From Roseiarcus sp050012775 (lineage in GTDB: Bacteria > Pseudomonadota > Alphaproteobacteria > Rhizobiales > Beijerinckiaceae), in the NCBI GenBank assembly GCA_050012775.1, contig JBEKGN010000021.1, positions 1-64,000 of the forward strand: a DNA stretch of 64,000 bases, read 5' to 3'. Shown here piece after piece: positions 1 through 8,980 of the stretch. The position numbers and the translations under genes are program-made. Position 1 is the first letter of the stretch. Every line of letters starts with the position of its first letter. The notes below the pieces were generated by a model. The model was not told where the DNA came from and did no database searches. It was given only the letters and a program-made list of their open reading frames with translations.

Positions 1-140
1 CGATCGTCGACCAAATCCGGTCGCGTGGCGTCGAGCCCGAAAAGCTGGAGCGCAGGGTCGCGCAATCGCTGCGCAACGAATTTGGCGAGGCCAAAAGCAC
101 GCAGCTTCAGTTCATCCTTTTCGACGCATGGCGCGAGTGA
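1..140 (+). CDS. C-terminal end of an unidentified protein (partial)
   Basis: The only open frame entering from the left edge with natural composition starts at base 3 and ends in TGA at 138-140. It gives about 45 residues rich in charged helix-forming residues, ending in FILFDAWRE. I do not recognise the family from this tail. It is transcribed toward the convergent ABC-F gene; the 187 bases between the two stop codons show no gene. Confidence 0.55.
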   Translation, partial: IVDQIRSRGVEPEKLERRVAQSLRNEFGEAKSTQLQFILFDAWRE

Positions 141-327
141 GCGCTAACGGTTCCGGCGCCAGCTCGGCCCCGGACGGTTCGCGCGCGCGGGAATGCCGTC
201 GCCGACGGCCGTCATCAGCCAGTCGGTGACGATGCGGAGAGGTTGGAATGAGTGTCCTCTTTCCCCCCTTCTGCGACATCCGAGGTCGGGCGCCAAGCAT
301 CGGGTTTTGACCATGAGACGCGCCGCC

Positions 328-2214
328 TCACGCGGTCGTCTCCATTTGCGCCGACAATTCGAGCCAGGCCTCCTCGGCCGCCGCCAACGCGCGCTCCAGT
401 TCGGCGCGCTTGCCCGCGAGATCGACGACCTTGGCGGAATTTCCGGCGGTTTCGCCCGCTTGCGCCAACGCTTGGTCGATGCGGCGCAACAGATCCTGGA
501 AGCGATGCATCTTCTGCTCGACCGCGATGATTTCCTTGCGCAGCGGCGCGAGGTCGCGGCGCGCCTTGGCGGCTTCGCGTCGCTCGGGCGCGGGGCTGGC
601 GGGTTCGTTCTCCTTCTTGGCGCTCTCCCTCTTGGACCGCTCCTGCGGCGCGCCCTGGCCGAGCACGAAGCGGCTGTAATCGGCGACGTCGCCCTCGAAC
701 ACGCGGACCGTGCCGTTGGCGACCAGCCACAGCCGGTCGACGCAGGCCTCGAGCAGGCGCCGGTCATGCGAGACGAGAATGCACGCGCCTTCGTATTCGT
801 TGATCGCCTCGATCAGTTCGGCGCGGCTGTCGATGTCGAGATGGTTGGTCGGCTCGTCGAGGATGAGCAGTTGCGGCCCATCGAAAGTCGCCAGGCCCAT
901 CAGCAGGCGCGCCTTTTCGCCGCCCGACAGCGCCGCGATCTTCGTGTCGGCGCGGGCGCCGGAAAAGCCGATTTGGGCGACGCGACCGCGAATCTTGGCC
1001 TCCGGCGCGCCACGCATTTTCTCGGCGACGTGGCTGTAGGGCGTGCCCTCGGATTCGAGATCGTCGACCTGATGCTGGGCGAAAAAGCCGACGTCGAGCT
1101 TGTTGGCGCGCACCATCTTGCCGCTCATCGGCTCGAGGCGCCCGCCGATCAATTTGGCGAAGGTCGATTTGCCGTTGCCGTTGGCGCCGAGCAGGCCGAT
1201 GCGATCGTCGTTGGCGAGCGTGAGATCGAGCTTCGAGAGGACGACGCGATCGCCGTAGCCGACGCTCACTTTCTCCATCGCGATGATGGGCGGGCTGAGG
1301 CGCCGGGCGATCGGCGGCCATTTGAACGGCATCACCGATTCGTCGACGACCGCCGAGATCGGCTCCATCTTGGCCAGCATCTTCAGGCGCGACTGGGCCT
1401 GCGTCGCCTTTGTCGCGCTGGCGCGGAAGCGGTCGACGAACGCCTGCAAGTGTTTGCGCCGCTCCTCCTGCTTCTTCAGCGCCTTGCCCTGCAGCGCCTG
1501 CTGCTCGCGCCGCTGCCGCTCGAAGCTGGTGTAGCCGCCGCTCCATAGCGTGAGCTTGGCGCGCTCGAGATGCAGGATGTGGTCGACGACGTCATCGAGC
1601 AGATCACGGTCGTGGCTGATGACGACGACCGTCGCCGGATAGGTCTTGAGGTAATCGACCAGCCACAGCACGCCTTCGAGATCGAGATAGTTGGTGGGCT
1701 CGTCGAGCAGCAAGAGATCGGGCGCCGAGAACAGCACCGCCGCCAGGGCGACGCGCATGCGCCAGCCGCCGGAAAATTCCGACAGGGCGCGGTTCTGCGC
1801 GGGCTCGTCGAAGCCGAGGCCGCTGAGGATGCGCGCGGCGCGCGCCGGCGCGGCGTGGGCGTCGATGTCGACGAGACGGGTCTGAATTTCCGCGATGCGC
1901 AGGGGATCGTTGGCCTCCTCGGCCTCGCCCATCAGGGCGGAGCGCTCCGCGTCGGCGTCGAGCACGAACTCGATCAACGCCTGCGCGCCGCCGGGCGCCT
2001 CCTGCTCGACGCGGCCGATGCGGGTCTGCTTGGGGATCGAGATCGAGCCGCTTTCCCCGCTGATTTCGCCGCAGATCAGGCGAAACAGCGTCGTCTTGCC
2101 GGCGCCGTTGCGCCCGACCAGGCCGACGTGCGCGCCCGTCGGCAGCGCCGCCGTCGCCTTGTCGATCAGCAGGCGTTCGCCGAGGCGATAAGTGAGATCG
2201 TTGATATGCAACAT
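328..2214 (-). CDS. ABC-F family ATP-binding protein (Uup/YheS type)
   Basis: Soluble ABC-F ATPase, a family that acts on the ribosome rather than in membrane transport. About 628 residues with two ATPase domains and no membrane segments. Domain 1 has Walker A GRNGAGKT (about 34-41), signature FSGGW (147-151) and Walker B LLLLDEP (167-173). A charged linker follows (about 235-290). Domain 2 has GANGNGKST (343-351), LSGGEKAR (429-436) and ILDEPTNHLD (451-460). The tail after about 535 is a charged coiled coil, as in Uup/YheS proteins. I chose the ATG at 2214 because the sequence after it (MLHINDLTYR) is the usual family start; an upstream in-frame extension to 2364 is Pro/Arg-rich and looks like non-coding leader. 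Divergent from yajC. The subfamily assignment is less certain than the family. Confidence 0.93.
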   Translation of the reverse strand: MLHINDLTYRLGERLLIDKATAALPTGAHVGLVGRNGAGKTTLFRLICGEISGESGSISIPKQTRIGRVEQEAPGGAQALIEFVLDADAERSALMGEAEEANDPLRIAEIQTRLVDIDAHAAPARAARILSGLGFDEPAQNRALSEFSGGWRMRVALAAVLFSAPDLLLLDEPTNYLDLEGVLWLVDYLKTYPATVVVISHDRDLLDDVVDHILHLERAKLTLWSGGYTSFERQRREQQALQGKALKKQEERRKHLQAFVDRFRASATKATQAQSRLKMLAKMEPISAVVDESVMPFKWPPIARRLSPPIIAMEKVSVGYGDRVVLSKLDLTLANDDRIGLLGANGNGKSTFAKLIGGRLEPMSGKMVRANKLDVGFFAQHQVDDLESEGTPYSHVAEKMRGAPEAKIRGRVAQIGFSGARADTKIAALSGGEKARLLMGLATFDGPQLLILDEPTNHLDIDSRAELIEAINEYEGACILVSHDRRLLEACVDRLWLVANGTVRVFEGDVADYSRFVLGQGAPQERSKRESAKKENEPASPAPERREAAKARRDLAPLRKEIIAVEQKMHRFQDLLRRIDQALAQAGETAGNSAKVVDLAGKRAELERALAAAEEAWLELSAQMETTA

Positions 2215-2370
2215 GCGGCGCTTTTGCCGCGCCGCGCCGCGCAAGGCAAGGGGCGCCGGCGGCCCCGCTTGCGCTGCGCGGGCGAGGGGGTGGGGCGAGG
2301 GCGCGCCGGACCGGGACCGTCCGGCGACAGGCCGCGGCCGGGGCGGGCCGCCTGCGCTTTGCATGCGGCG

Positions 2371-2398
2371 TTGCTTTCGCGGCGGCGCCCGTTATATA
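2371..2398 (+). promoter_or_regulatory. Candidate sigma-70-type promoter for yajC-secD-secF
   Basis: TTGCTT at 2371-2376 and TATATA at 2393-2398 are separated by 16 bases. The TATATA stretch stands out in a GC-rich divergent region and lies about 70 bases before the yajC start. Assigned by eye; the -35 match is moderate. Confidence 0.4.
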
Positions 2399-2465
2399 TG
2401 CCTCGCCTTTGACCATCCCCCCTCGATCGGCGCCTCTTTTCCCCGCGCCGCCGGAGCCTTCGCCC

Positions 2466-2849
2466 TTGTTCACAACGCCAGCCTTCGCCCAAGCCAGCGG
2501 CGCGTCCCCCTTCGGGTCGACCGACATGCTGATTCAATTCGCTCCCTTCATCGTCATTTTCGCGATCATGTATTTTCTGATCCTTCGCCCGCAGCAACGG
2601 CGCGCCAAAGAGCAGCGCGAATTGGTGCAGGGCGCGCGGCGCGGCGACATCGTCGTGACCAGCGGCGGATTGATCGGCAAGGTCACCAAGTCGACCGACG
2701 ATGCGGAAGTCGAACTCGAGATCGCGCCCAACGTCAGGGTTCGCTTGGCGCGCTCGGGCATCGCCGATGTGCGTTCGAAGGGCGAGCCGGTGAAGGACGC
2801 CTCCGGCGCAAAGACGCCGCCGGCCAAGAAAGACGCTCCAAACCCCTGA
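2466..2849 (+). CDS. yajC: Preprotein translocase subunit YajC
   Basis: Small inner-membrane partner of SecDF in the Sec translocon. From the start chosen here it is 127 residues: a short Ala-rich N-terminus (FTTPAFAQ), one membrane helix (about 22-40, LIQFAPFIVIFAIMYFLILR), the family motif LRPQQRR and a small cytoplasmic beta domain (GDIVVTSGG). I prefer the TTG at 2466 because GGAG lies nine bases upstream and the protein then begins like other alphaproteobacterial YajC proteins. An in-frame ATG at 2409 would add 19 Pro-rich residues without a clear ribosome site. First gene of the Sec operon; secD starts 53 bases downstream. Confidence 0.92.
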   Translation: MFTTPAFAQASGASPFGSTDMLIQFAPFIVIFAIMYFLILRPQQRRAKEQRELVQGARRGDIVVTSGGLIGKVTKSTDDAEVELEIAPNVRVRLARSGIADVRSKGEPVKDASGAKTPPAKKDAPNP

Positions 2850-2902
2850 TGCGGCCCTAGCGCGTCGAAGGCGCTTCGCCTGCGCGGAGATTTTCAGTCC
2901 CG

Positions 2903-4492
2903 ATGTTTCGTCTTGCTCCCTGGAAGGTCGCCTCCATCGTGGCGCTCGTCGTCTGCGCGGCGCTGGCGATCGTGCCGAGCTTTCTCGCGCCGGAAATCGT
3001 GGCCGCTATAGAGAGCCGCCTTCCGTCCTTCGTGCCGTTCCGCCCGATCGTGCTCGGCCTCGATCTGCAGGGCGGCGCGCATATCCTCATGGAGGTCGAC
3101 AGCGCCTCGGTGACGAAGGGGCAGGTCGAATCGTTGCGCGACGACGTGCGGGCCAAGATGCGCGAAGGGAAGATTTCGATCAGCGGCGGCATCGCGATGC
3201 AGCCGCGCGGCGTGATGGTGCGCATCGCCGACCCGGCCGAGCGCGCGCGCGCCCTGAGCCTGCTGCTGCCGCTCAATCAGAATGTCGGCGGCGCGCTGAC
3301 CGGCGCGACCGGACATTCGCTCGATATTTCCGACACCGGCGACGGCGCGGTGCAATTGTTGCTGACGGAGGCCGCGACCACCGAAAAGATCCGCCATGCC
3401 GTCACCCAATCCATCGAAGTGCTGAACCGCCGCCTCAACGGCACGGGCACGAAGGAAACCAACGTCCAGCAGCAAGGCGTCGACCGCGTCCTTATCGAAG
3501 TGCCGGGCCTTCAGGACACGACGAAGGTCAAGGATCTCCTGGGCGCGACCGCCAAGTTGGAGTTCCGCCTGGTCGGCGATCCCGGCGATCCGCCGAGCGA
3601 AGTCGATATTCTTCCCCAGCAGCAGGGCGGCACGCTGCCGGTGCAGAAGCGCATCATGGTGGCGGGCGAGGATCTCGTCGACGCGCAACCGAGCTTCGAT
3701 TCGCGCACCGGCGAGCCCGACGTCAGTTTCCGCTTCAATCTGCGCGGCGGCCAGCGCTTCGGCCAGGTCACGTCCGAGAACGTCGGGCGTCTGTTCGCGA
3801 TCGTGCTCGACGGCAAGGTGATTTCGGCGCCGCGCATTCTCAGCCCGATCACCGGGGGCTCCGGCCAGATCACCGGCAATTTCACGGTCGAGCAGGCCGA
3901 CAATCTCGCGGTGCTGCTGCGCGCCGGCGCCTTGCCGGCCAAGCTCACGGTGGTCGAAGAGCGCACCGTCGGCCCCGGCCTCGGTCAGGATTCGATCGAC
4001 GCGGGCAAGCGCGCCGCGCTCGTCGGCGGCGCGCTCGTCGTCGTCTATATGCTCGCGACCTACGGTATTTTCGGCGTTTTCGCCGATCTCGCGCTCGCGG
4101 TGCACATTCTCTTCATCTTCGCCTCGATGGCGCTGCTGGGGGCGACGCTGACCTTGCCCGGCATCGCCGGCATCGTCTTCACCATCGGCATGGCGGTCGA
4201 TTCGAACGTGCTGATCTACGAGCGCATTCGCGAGGAGGCGCATGCCGGTCGCTCGGTGATTTCCGCGCTCGACGCCGGGTTCAAGCGCGCCTTCGCCACC
4301 ATCATCGACTCGAACGTGACGATGTTCGTCGCGGCGGTGATCCTCTATCTCTTCGGTTCGGGCGCGGTGCGCGGATTCGCGGTTTCGCTCGGCCTCGGCA
4401 TTCTCACCTCGGTGATCACGGCGGTGACGATGACGCGCATGATGATCGCGTTGTGGTACCGCAACCGTCGCCCCAGCGTGCTGCCGATTTGA
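2903..4492 (+). CDS. secD: Protein translocase subunit SecD
   Basis: Inner-membrane SecD, which with SecF uses the proton-motive force to complete protein export. It has 529 residues: membrane helix 1 (about 9-27), the conserved GLDLQGGAHILMEVD segment at the start of the large periplasmic P1 region, the head/base region to about 350, and five more helices in the last 160 residues (GKRAALVGG to the end), including AVDSNVLIYERIREE typical of RND-type SecD. Shorter than E. coli SecD (615), as usual for alphaproteobacteria. It lies between yajC and secF in the standard order. Confidence 0.97.
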   Translation: MFRLAPWKVASIVALVVCAALAIVPSFLAPEIVAAIESRLPSFVPFRPIVLGLDLQGGAHILMEVDSASVTKGQVESLRDDVRAKMREGKISISGGIAMQPRGVMVRIADPAERARALSLLLPLNQNVGGALTGATGHSLDISDTGDGAVQLLLTEAATTEKIRHAVTQSIEVLNRRLNGTGTKETNVQQQGVDRVLIEVPGLQDTTKVKDLLGATAKLEFRLVGDPGDPPSEVDILPQQQGGTLPVQKRIMVAGEDLVDAQPSFDSRTGEPDVSFRFNLRGGQRFGQVTSENVGRLFAIVLDGKVISAPRILSPITGGSGQITGNFTVEQADNLAVLLRAGALPAKLTVVEERTVGPGLGQDSIDAGKRAALVGGALVVVYMLATYGIFGVFADLALAVHILFIFASMALLGATLTLPGIAGIVFTIGMAVDSNVLIYERIREEAHAGRSVISALDAGFKRAFATIIDSNVTMFVAAVILYLFGSGAVRGFAVSLGLGILTSVITAVTMTRMMIALWYRNRRPSVLPI

Positions 4493-4514
4493 CGTCACGC
4501 GAAAGATTGGCCCG

Positions 4515-5465
4515 ATGAAACTCCTCCGCCTCGCGCCGGAAAACACCAAGTTCGGCTTCATGCGGCTCCGCCGCATGAGCTATCCCTTGTCGGCGTTCCT
4601 TTCGATCGTCGCGGTGGTGATGTTCTTCACCGTCGGCATGAATTTCGGCATCGACTTCGCCGGCGGCACTCAGGTCGAGTTGCGCGCCAAGAGTGGCGCG
4701 GCCGATCTGGCCGATTTGCGCGCCAAGGGCGAGGGCCTCGGGCTCGGCCCGGTCGAAGTGCAGCGCTCCGGCGCCGAGTCCGACGTCGTGTTGCGCCTCA
4801 ACGTGCAGCCGGGCGGCGAGGCCGGCCAACAGACCGCGATCGCCAAATTGCGCGAAGCGTTCGGCGAGGCTTACGAATTCCGCAGCGTCGAGGCCGTGGG
4901 CCCGCGCGTTTCCGGCGAACTCGTGCAGAGCGGCACGCTCGGCGTCGTCGTCGCGATCCTGGCGGTGCTCGCCTATCTCTGGTTTCGCTTCGAATGGCAG
5001 TTCGCGGTCGGCGCCATCATCGGCACGATGCACGATCTGCTGCTGACCGTCGGGTTTTTCTGCGTCACGCAACTCGAGTTCAACCAGACCTCGATCGCCG
5101 CGATCCTGACCATCGTCGGCTATTCGCTCAACGAGACCGTCGTCGTGCTCGACCGCATCCGCGAGGTCATGCGCAAATACAAGCGCCTGTCGACGGCGGA
5201 GATCGTCGACATGTCCGTCAACGCGGTGCTGCCGCGCACGATCATGACGGCGACGACGGTGTTTCTCGCCCTGCTTGCGCTGTTCTTCCTCGGCGGCCAC
5301 GTCATCCGCTCGTTCTCGGCGGCGATGATCTGGGGCATTTTCGTCGCCACCTATTCCTCGATCTTCATCTGCTCGCCGATGCTCATCTATCTCGGCGTGC
5401 GCGCCGACACGCTCGACAAGCCGGCCGAGGCCGAGGCGGACGCCGCCGCCAAGGCGAAGGTGTGA
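4515..5465 (+). CDS. secF: Protein translocase subunit SecF
   Basis: Partner of SecD, 316 residues with six predicted helices. Recognisable by GIDFAGGTQVELR after the first helix and by GYSLNETVVVLDRIRE in the fourth/fifth-helix region. The start lies 22 bases after secD. Its TGA overlaps the GTG of the next gene in a GTGA arrangement, indicating translational coupling. The Ala/Lys-rich tail (EAEADAAAKAKV) is cytoplasmic. Confidence 0.97.
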   Translation: MKLLRLAPENTKFGFMRLRRMSYPLSAFLSIVAVVMFFTVGMNFGIDFAGGTQVELRAKSGAADLADLRAKGEGLGLGPVEVQRSGAESDVVLRLNVQPGGEAGQQTAIAKLREAFGEAYEFRSVEAVGPRVSGELVQSGTLGVVVAILAVLAYLWFRFEWQFAVGAIIGTMHDLLLTVGFFCVTQLEFNQTSIAAILTIVGYSLNETVVVLDRIREVMRKYKRLSTAEIVDMSVNAVLPRTIMTATTVFLALLALFFLGGHVIRSFSAAMIWGIFVATYSSIFICSPMLIYLGVRADTLDKPAEAEADAAAKAKV

Positions 5466-5863
5466 GCGCGCCGCGCCCATCCCACGAAGGTTACGTCCCC
5501 GGTCGTCACCCGATCGAGGCCTATGGAGCCGGCGGCTTTCGGTTCGCCGGCCTTTCGCATGTCGGCTCGATCCTCGCGACCCCGAAGGGCGTCGGCGCGG
5601 TCGCGATCGCGACGCCCGCGGATCTCGACGCCGCCGCGCTCGCGCCGCTGTTCGCGGAACTCGCGGCTGAGCCGGGCTCGATCGAGTTCCTCGTGATCGG
5701 CACGGGAGCGCGGATGGCGCCCCTGGCGCCGGCGCTCAAGGAGCGCCTGCGCGCGGCGGGTCTGCGCTTCGAGGCGATGGCGACGGGCCCCGCCGCGCGG
5801 GTCTATAACGTCATGACGGACGAGCGGCGCCGCGTCGCGGCCCTGCTCATCGCCGCGCCGTGA
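5462..5863 (+). CDS. Mth938-like domain (DUF498) protein
   Basis: A 133-residue soluble protein starting at GTG 5462 inside the secF stop codon. The segments IEAYGAGGFRFAGLSHVGSIL and EFLVIGTGARMAPL match the Mth938/NDUFAF3-like family, which is commonly encoded just after secF in alphaproteobacteria. In mitochondria the related NDUFAF3 protein assists complex I assembly; the bacterial role is not settled. The next gene starts at GTG 5860 within this stop codon, so secF and these two genes are translationally coupled. Confidence 0.85.
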   Translation: MSAPRPSHEGYVPGRHPIEAYGAGGFRFAGLSHVGSILATPKGVGAVAIATPADLDAAALAPLFAELAAEPGSIEFLVIGTGARMAPLAPALKERLRAAGLRFEAMATGPAARVYNVMTDERRRVAALLIAAP

Positions 5864-6738
5864 GCGTGGATCAAGAACGCGCCGGGGCGCTGCGGCCGGC
5901 TTACGAGCATTGCGCCGGTCTGGCGCGCGAGCGCGCGCGCGACCGCTGGCTCGCCGCGCTGTTCGCGCCCGAGGGCGCGCGCCCGCACCTTCACGCGCTC
6001 GCCGCCTTCAACGCCGAAATCGCGCGCGTTCGCGGCGCCGTGCGCGAACCGCTGGCCGGCGAGGTGCGCCTGGCCTGGTGGCGCGAGGCGCTCGCGGGCG
6101 CAAGGGACTCGGAGGCTTTGAGCCATCCCGTCGCCGCCGCGCTGATCGACACGAAGGCCAAGTTCGCTCTGCCCGCGCAGGCGTTCGAAGATTTGTTGCA
6201 GGCTCGGATTTTCGATCTTTACGACGATCCCATGCCGACGCTCGGCGATCTCGAAGCCTATTGCCGCCAAACCGCTTCGGCGCTGTTTGAGCTGGCGGCG
6301 CTGATCCTGGGCGAGGGGCGCGACCTCGGCGCGGCCGAGGCGAGCGCCGCCGCGGGGCTCGTCGTCGGCCTGACCCAGGCGTTGCAGACGTTTCCCGAGG
6401 CCAGCGCGCGCGGCCAAGTCTACTTGCCGCGCGAAACGCTGGCGCGTCACGGCGTCTCGGTCGACGACGTGCGGGCGCGGCGCGACGGAGCGGGTCTGCG
6501 CGCCGCGCTCGGCGAATTACGCGAAATCGCCGGACGGCGCCTCGCCGAAGCGGAGACGCGCGTCGCGGCGCTGCCGGCGATTCTCGCCCCCGCCTTCGTC
6601 CCGCTGGGCGTCGTGCGCCTCGATCTCAAGCGGCTCGAGCGCGCCGAGGCTTCGCCCTTCGCGCCCTTCGCCGAAGCGCCGGCCTGGCGGCGCCAACTGG
6701 CGCTGTGGCTGTGGGCGAGGGGACGACGAGGCGCATAA
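5860..6738 (+). CDS. Squalene/phytoene synthase family protein, NDUFAF6-like, probably non-catalytic
   Basis: 292 residues with a squalene/phytoene-synthase fold signature. The two Asp-rich metal sites expected of true synthases are degenerate: at about 51-57 the sequence is NAEIARV, and at about 172-183 it is TQALQTFPEASA before the conserved GQVYLPRE. LHALAAFNAEIARVRG resembles the mitochondrial complex I assembly factor NDUFAF6. Next to the Mth938/NDUFAF3-like gene, this suggests an assembly or lipid-binding role rather than isoprenoid synthesis (inference). GTG start overlapping the previous stop. Confidence 0.8.
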   Translation: MSVDQERAGALRPAYEHCAGLARERARDRWLAALFAPEGARPHLHALAAFNAEIARVRGAVREPLAGEVRLAWWREALAGARDSEALSHPVAAALIDTKAKFALPAQAFEDLLQARIFDLYDDPMPTLGDLEAYCRQTASALFELAALILGEGRDLGAAEASAAAGLVVGLTQALQTFPEASARGQVYLPRETLARHGVSVDDVRARRDGAGLRAALGELREIAGRRLAEAETRVAALPAILAPAFVPLGVVRLDLKRLERAEASPFAPFAEAPAWRRQLALWLWARGRRGA

Positions 6739-6746
6739 GCGATCCC

Positions 6747-8897
6747 TCAGGCGGCGAGCGTCCGCTCGTTGCGCTTCTGCGATCCGCGCCGCCGCGGTCC
6801 GCCGCCGACAAACGCTCTCGCGGCGTCCGCGCTCATCGGGCGGCCGATGAGATAGCCTTGCGCGATGTCGCAACCCTGTTCGCGCAGGAACTCGAACTGC
6901 GCCGGCGTCTCGATCCCTTCCGCGACGACTTCCATTCCGAGGTTGTGCGCGAGATTGATGATGGCGCGCACGATGATCGCGTCTTCGGAGCGCGAGTCGA
7001 TCTCATGCACGAACGATCGATCGATCTTCAAGCGATCGACGGGAAAGCGCTTCAAGTGCGAGAGCGACGCATATCCCGTGCCGAAATCGTCGAGAGCGAT
7101 CGCGACCCCCAAATCGTGCAGGCTTTGCAGTGAGTGAGCGATTCGGTCGCCGGCGCGATCGAGCAGGACGTTCTCCGTCACCTCGATCTCCAGCATCGTC
7201 GGATTCAGCCCGTGATGAGCGAGCAGCGCTTGAACTTTTTCGACGAAATCGTCCTGCTTGAGCTGGGATGCGGCGACGTTGACGGCGATCCGTCCCGTGT
7301 CGCAGTCCCGGTCGTGGAATTCGCGGGCCAGCGCCAGGCATTTGTCCATGACGCGATATCCCAAGGGAATGATCAGGCCCGTCTCTTCGGCGATCGGGAT
7401 GAATTCGGACGGCGGAACGTATTGACCTTGGTTCCTCCATCGCGCGAGGCCCTCGAAACCGACGAGGCGACGGCTTTCGAATTCGAATTGAGGCTGCACG
7501 GCAATTTCGATTTTGTCGTTGGCCAAAGCGGCGCGCAGAGCGTCGCCCCTCGCCTGACGGCGCTCCACGCCGACGCGAAGGTCCGAATCGAAGAAACAGC
7601 AATTGCCGCGTCCGCGCGCCTTGGCTTGATACAGGGCGATGTCGGCGTTCTTGAGGAGGTCCTTCGGCGTATGGCCGTCGATCGGATAGAATGTCACGCC
7701 AAGACTGCAACTGGGACGAATGGTTCGGCGGCCCAGAACGATCGGTTCGTTGACCCGCGAAACAAGCTTTCCGATGATTTTTTCGGCTTCGCCGATTTTC
7801 GTGACATCGGGCAACACGATCGCGAACTCGTCGCCGCCAATCCGCGCGATGATGTCCGATTTGCGCAGCGCCTCGCTGAAGCGGCGGGCCAACGCGATCA
7901 AGAGCTCGTCGCCCGCGCCATGGCCGAGCGTGTCGTTGACGTGCTTGAAATTATCGAGATCGATCATCACGAGCGCGCCGGATTGTCCGACCCGGCGGCG
8001 TGTGGACAAAGCTTTCGACAAGCGATCGAGAAGCACCGTGCGGTTAAACAGGCCGGTCAGCGGATCGAGCTCGGCCTGCGCCTTGATCGTCCCTTCCGCT
8101 CGCTTGATTTCAGTAATGTCCGTGCAAACGCCCACGGTGAGGCCGGTCTTCGATCGGCGTGTTTGCAGCTGAAGCCAGCGGCCATCGCTCAACTGCTGAA
8201 TGATCGGACGATCGGGATTGCGGCGCCTGTTCAGGACAAACTGCATGTACGCATTGCGGGCTTCGGGATCATCGCCGAGCCCGGAAAATTGGCCATGATT
8301 GATCGCATGTTCGAATATGCTGGAAAAAGTGGCGCCTTTGACGATCGCCGACGCGGCGAGCGCGTAGAATTTCTTGTAGGCCTCGTTGTAGTGAGTAAGG
8401 CGATCGTTTTCGTCGAATGCGACGAGGCCGTCCGGGATGGCCTCGAACAGGTCGCGCAGCAGCGTTTCGGCCTTGCGACGCTTGGCGTTTTCCTCATCGA
8501 GCGCAAGTTCCGCCTCTTTGCGTTTCGTAACGTCGTAACGGATCGAAACAAACCCGACGACTTTTCCTGAATCGTCCCGCCTCGGGGCGATGGTCGTGTC
8601 GACCCAATAGACGGAACCGTCCTTGGAGCGATTGCATATTTCGCCGCGCCAAGGCTTTCCCTGACAAATCGCTCGCCACATCGCGGCGAAGAATTCCTTT
8701 GGATGACGGCCGGAGTTGACGATGCTGTGTTTGCTTCCGACCAGTTCGTCACGCGAATAGCCGCTGATCTGGCAAAAGCGGTCGTTGGCGTGAATAATCC
8801 TGCCGGCGCGATCGGTGACCGCGACGATCGTATGTTGGTCGAGCGCCGCCAAATACGCATCGAAATCATTGTACGCCTGTACATACGCAGGAGCCAT
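6747..8897 (-). CDS. PAS-PAS-GGDEF-EAL cyclic-di-GMP signalling protein
   Basis: 716 residues, cytoplasmic (no membrane helix). PAS/PAC 1 is at about 15-128 (VTDRAGRIIHANDRFCQISGYS), PAS 2 at about 145-265, the diguanylate cyclase domain at about 278-440 with intact GGDEF (354-358), and the phosphodiesterase domain at about 455-700 with EGL in place of EAL (482-484) but with ENVLLDR and DDFGTGYASLSHLKRFPVD preserved. An RKSD I-site lies five residues before GGDEF, predicting product inhibition of the cyclase. Both activities are therefore possible. It lies 83 bases downstream of the globin-coupled chemoreceptor on the same strand and may share its signal. The first PAS could bind haem or FAD; this cannot be told from sequence. 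Confidence 0.93.
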   Translation of the reverse strand: MAPAYVQAYNDFDAYLAALDQHTIVAVTDRAGRIIHANDRFCQISGYSRDELVGSKHSIVNSGRHPKEFFAAMWRAICQGKPWRGEICNRSKDGSVYWVDTTIAPRRDDSGKVVGFVSIRYDVTKRKEAELALDEENAKRRKAETLLRDLFEAIPDGLVAFDENDRLTHYNEAYKKFYALAASAIVKGATFSSIFEHAINHGQFSGLGDDPEARNAYMQFVLNRRRNPDRPIIQQLSDGRWLQLQTRRSKTGLTVGVCTDITEIKRAEGTIKAQAELDPLTGLFNRTVLLDRLSKALSTRRRVGQSGALVMIDLDNFKHVNDTLGHGAGDELLIALARRFSEALRKSDIIARIGGDEFAIVLPDVTKIGEAEKIIGKLVSRVNEPIVLGRRTIRPSCSLGVTFYPIDGHTPKDLLKNADIALYQAKARGRGNCCFFDSDLRVGVERRQARGDALRAALANDKIEIAVQPQFEFESRRLVGFEGLARWRNQGQYVPPSEFIPIAEETGLIIPLGYRVMDKCLALAREFHDRDCDTGRIAVNVAASQLKQDDFVEKVQALLAHHGLNPTMLEIEVTENVLLDRAGDRIAHSLQSLHDLGVAIALDDFGTGYASLSHLKRFPVDRLKIDRSFVHEIDSRSEDAIIVRAIINLAHNLGMEVVAEGIETPAQFEFLREQGCDIAQGYLIGRPMSADAARAFVGGGPRRRGSQKRNERTLAA

Positions 8898-8920
8898 GAG
8901 GGTTTCCTATTTCCGCGGCC

Positions 8921-8938
8921 GGCGCCTCCGGCGGCGCC
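8921..8938. other. GC hairpin between chemoreceptor and GGDEF-EAL genes
   Basis: GGCGCC and its complement flank a six-base loop in the 83-base gap. There is no T-run on the minus-strand side, so it is at best a weak terminator or mRNA-stability element. Confidence 0.3.
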
Positions 8939-8980
8939 AGCCTGTAAGATCCTATGAGGCCGGCGCGCTTTTCGAGCGCC

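Noticed and set aside
193..1548. Long plus-strand open frame (about 450 residues) opposite the ABC-F gene
   Set aside because: Arg/Ala/Leu-rich without domains; it is the antisense shadow of a gene with two clear ATPase domains.
2894..4576. 560-residue minus-strand open frame opposite secD
   Set aside because: Arg/His/Glu-rich low-complexity translation typical of the reverse strand of GC-rich genes; secD is unmistakable.
5860..6738. Phytoene or squalene synthase for carotenoid/hopanoid synthesis
   Set aside because: Both Asp-rich motifs are missing and no other carotenoid or hopanoid genes are nearby; NDUFAF6-like is a better fit.
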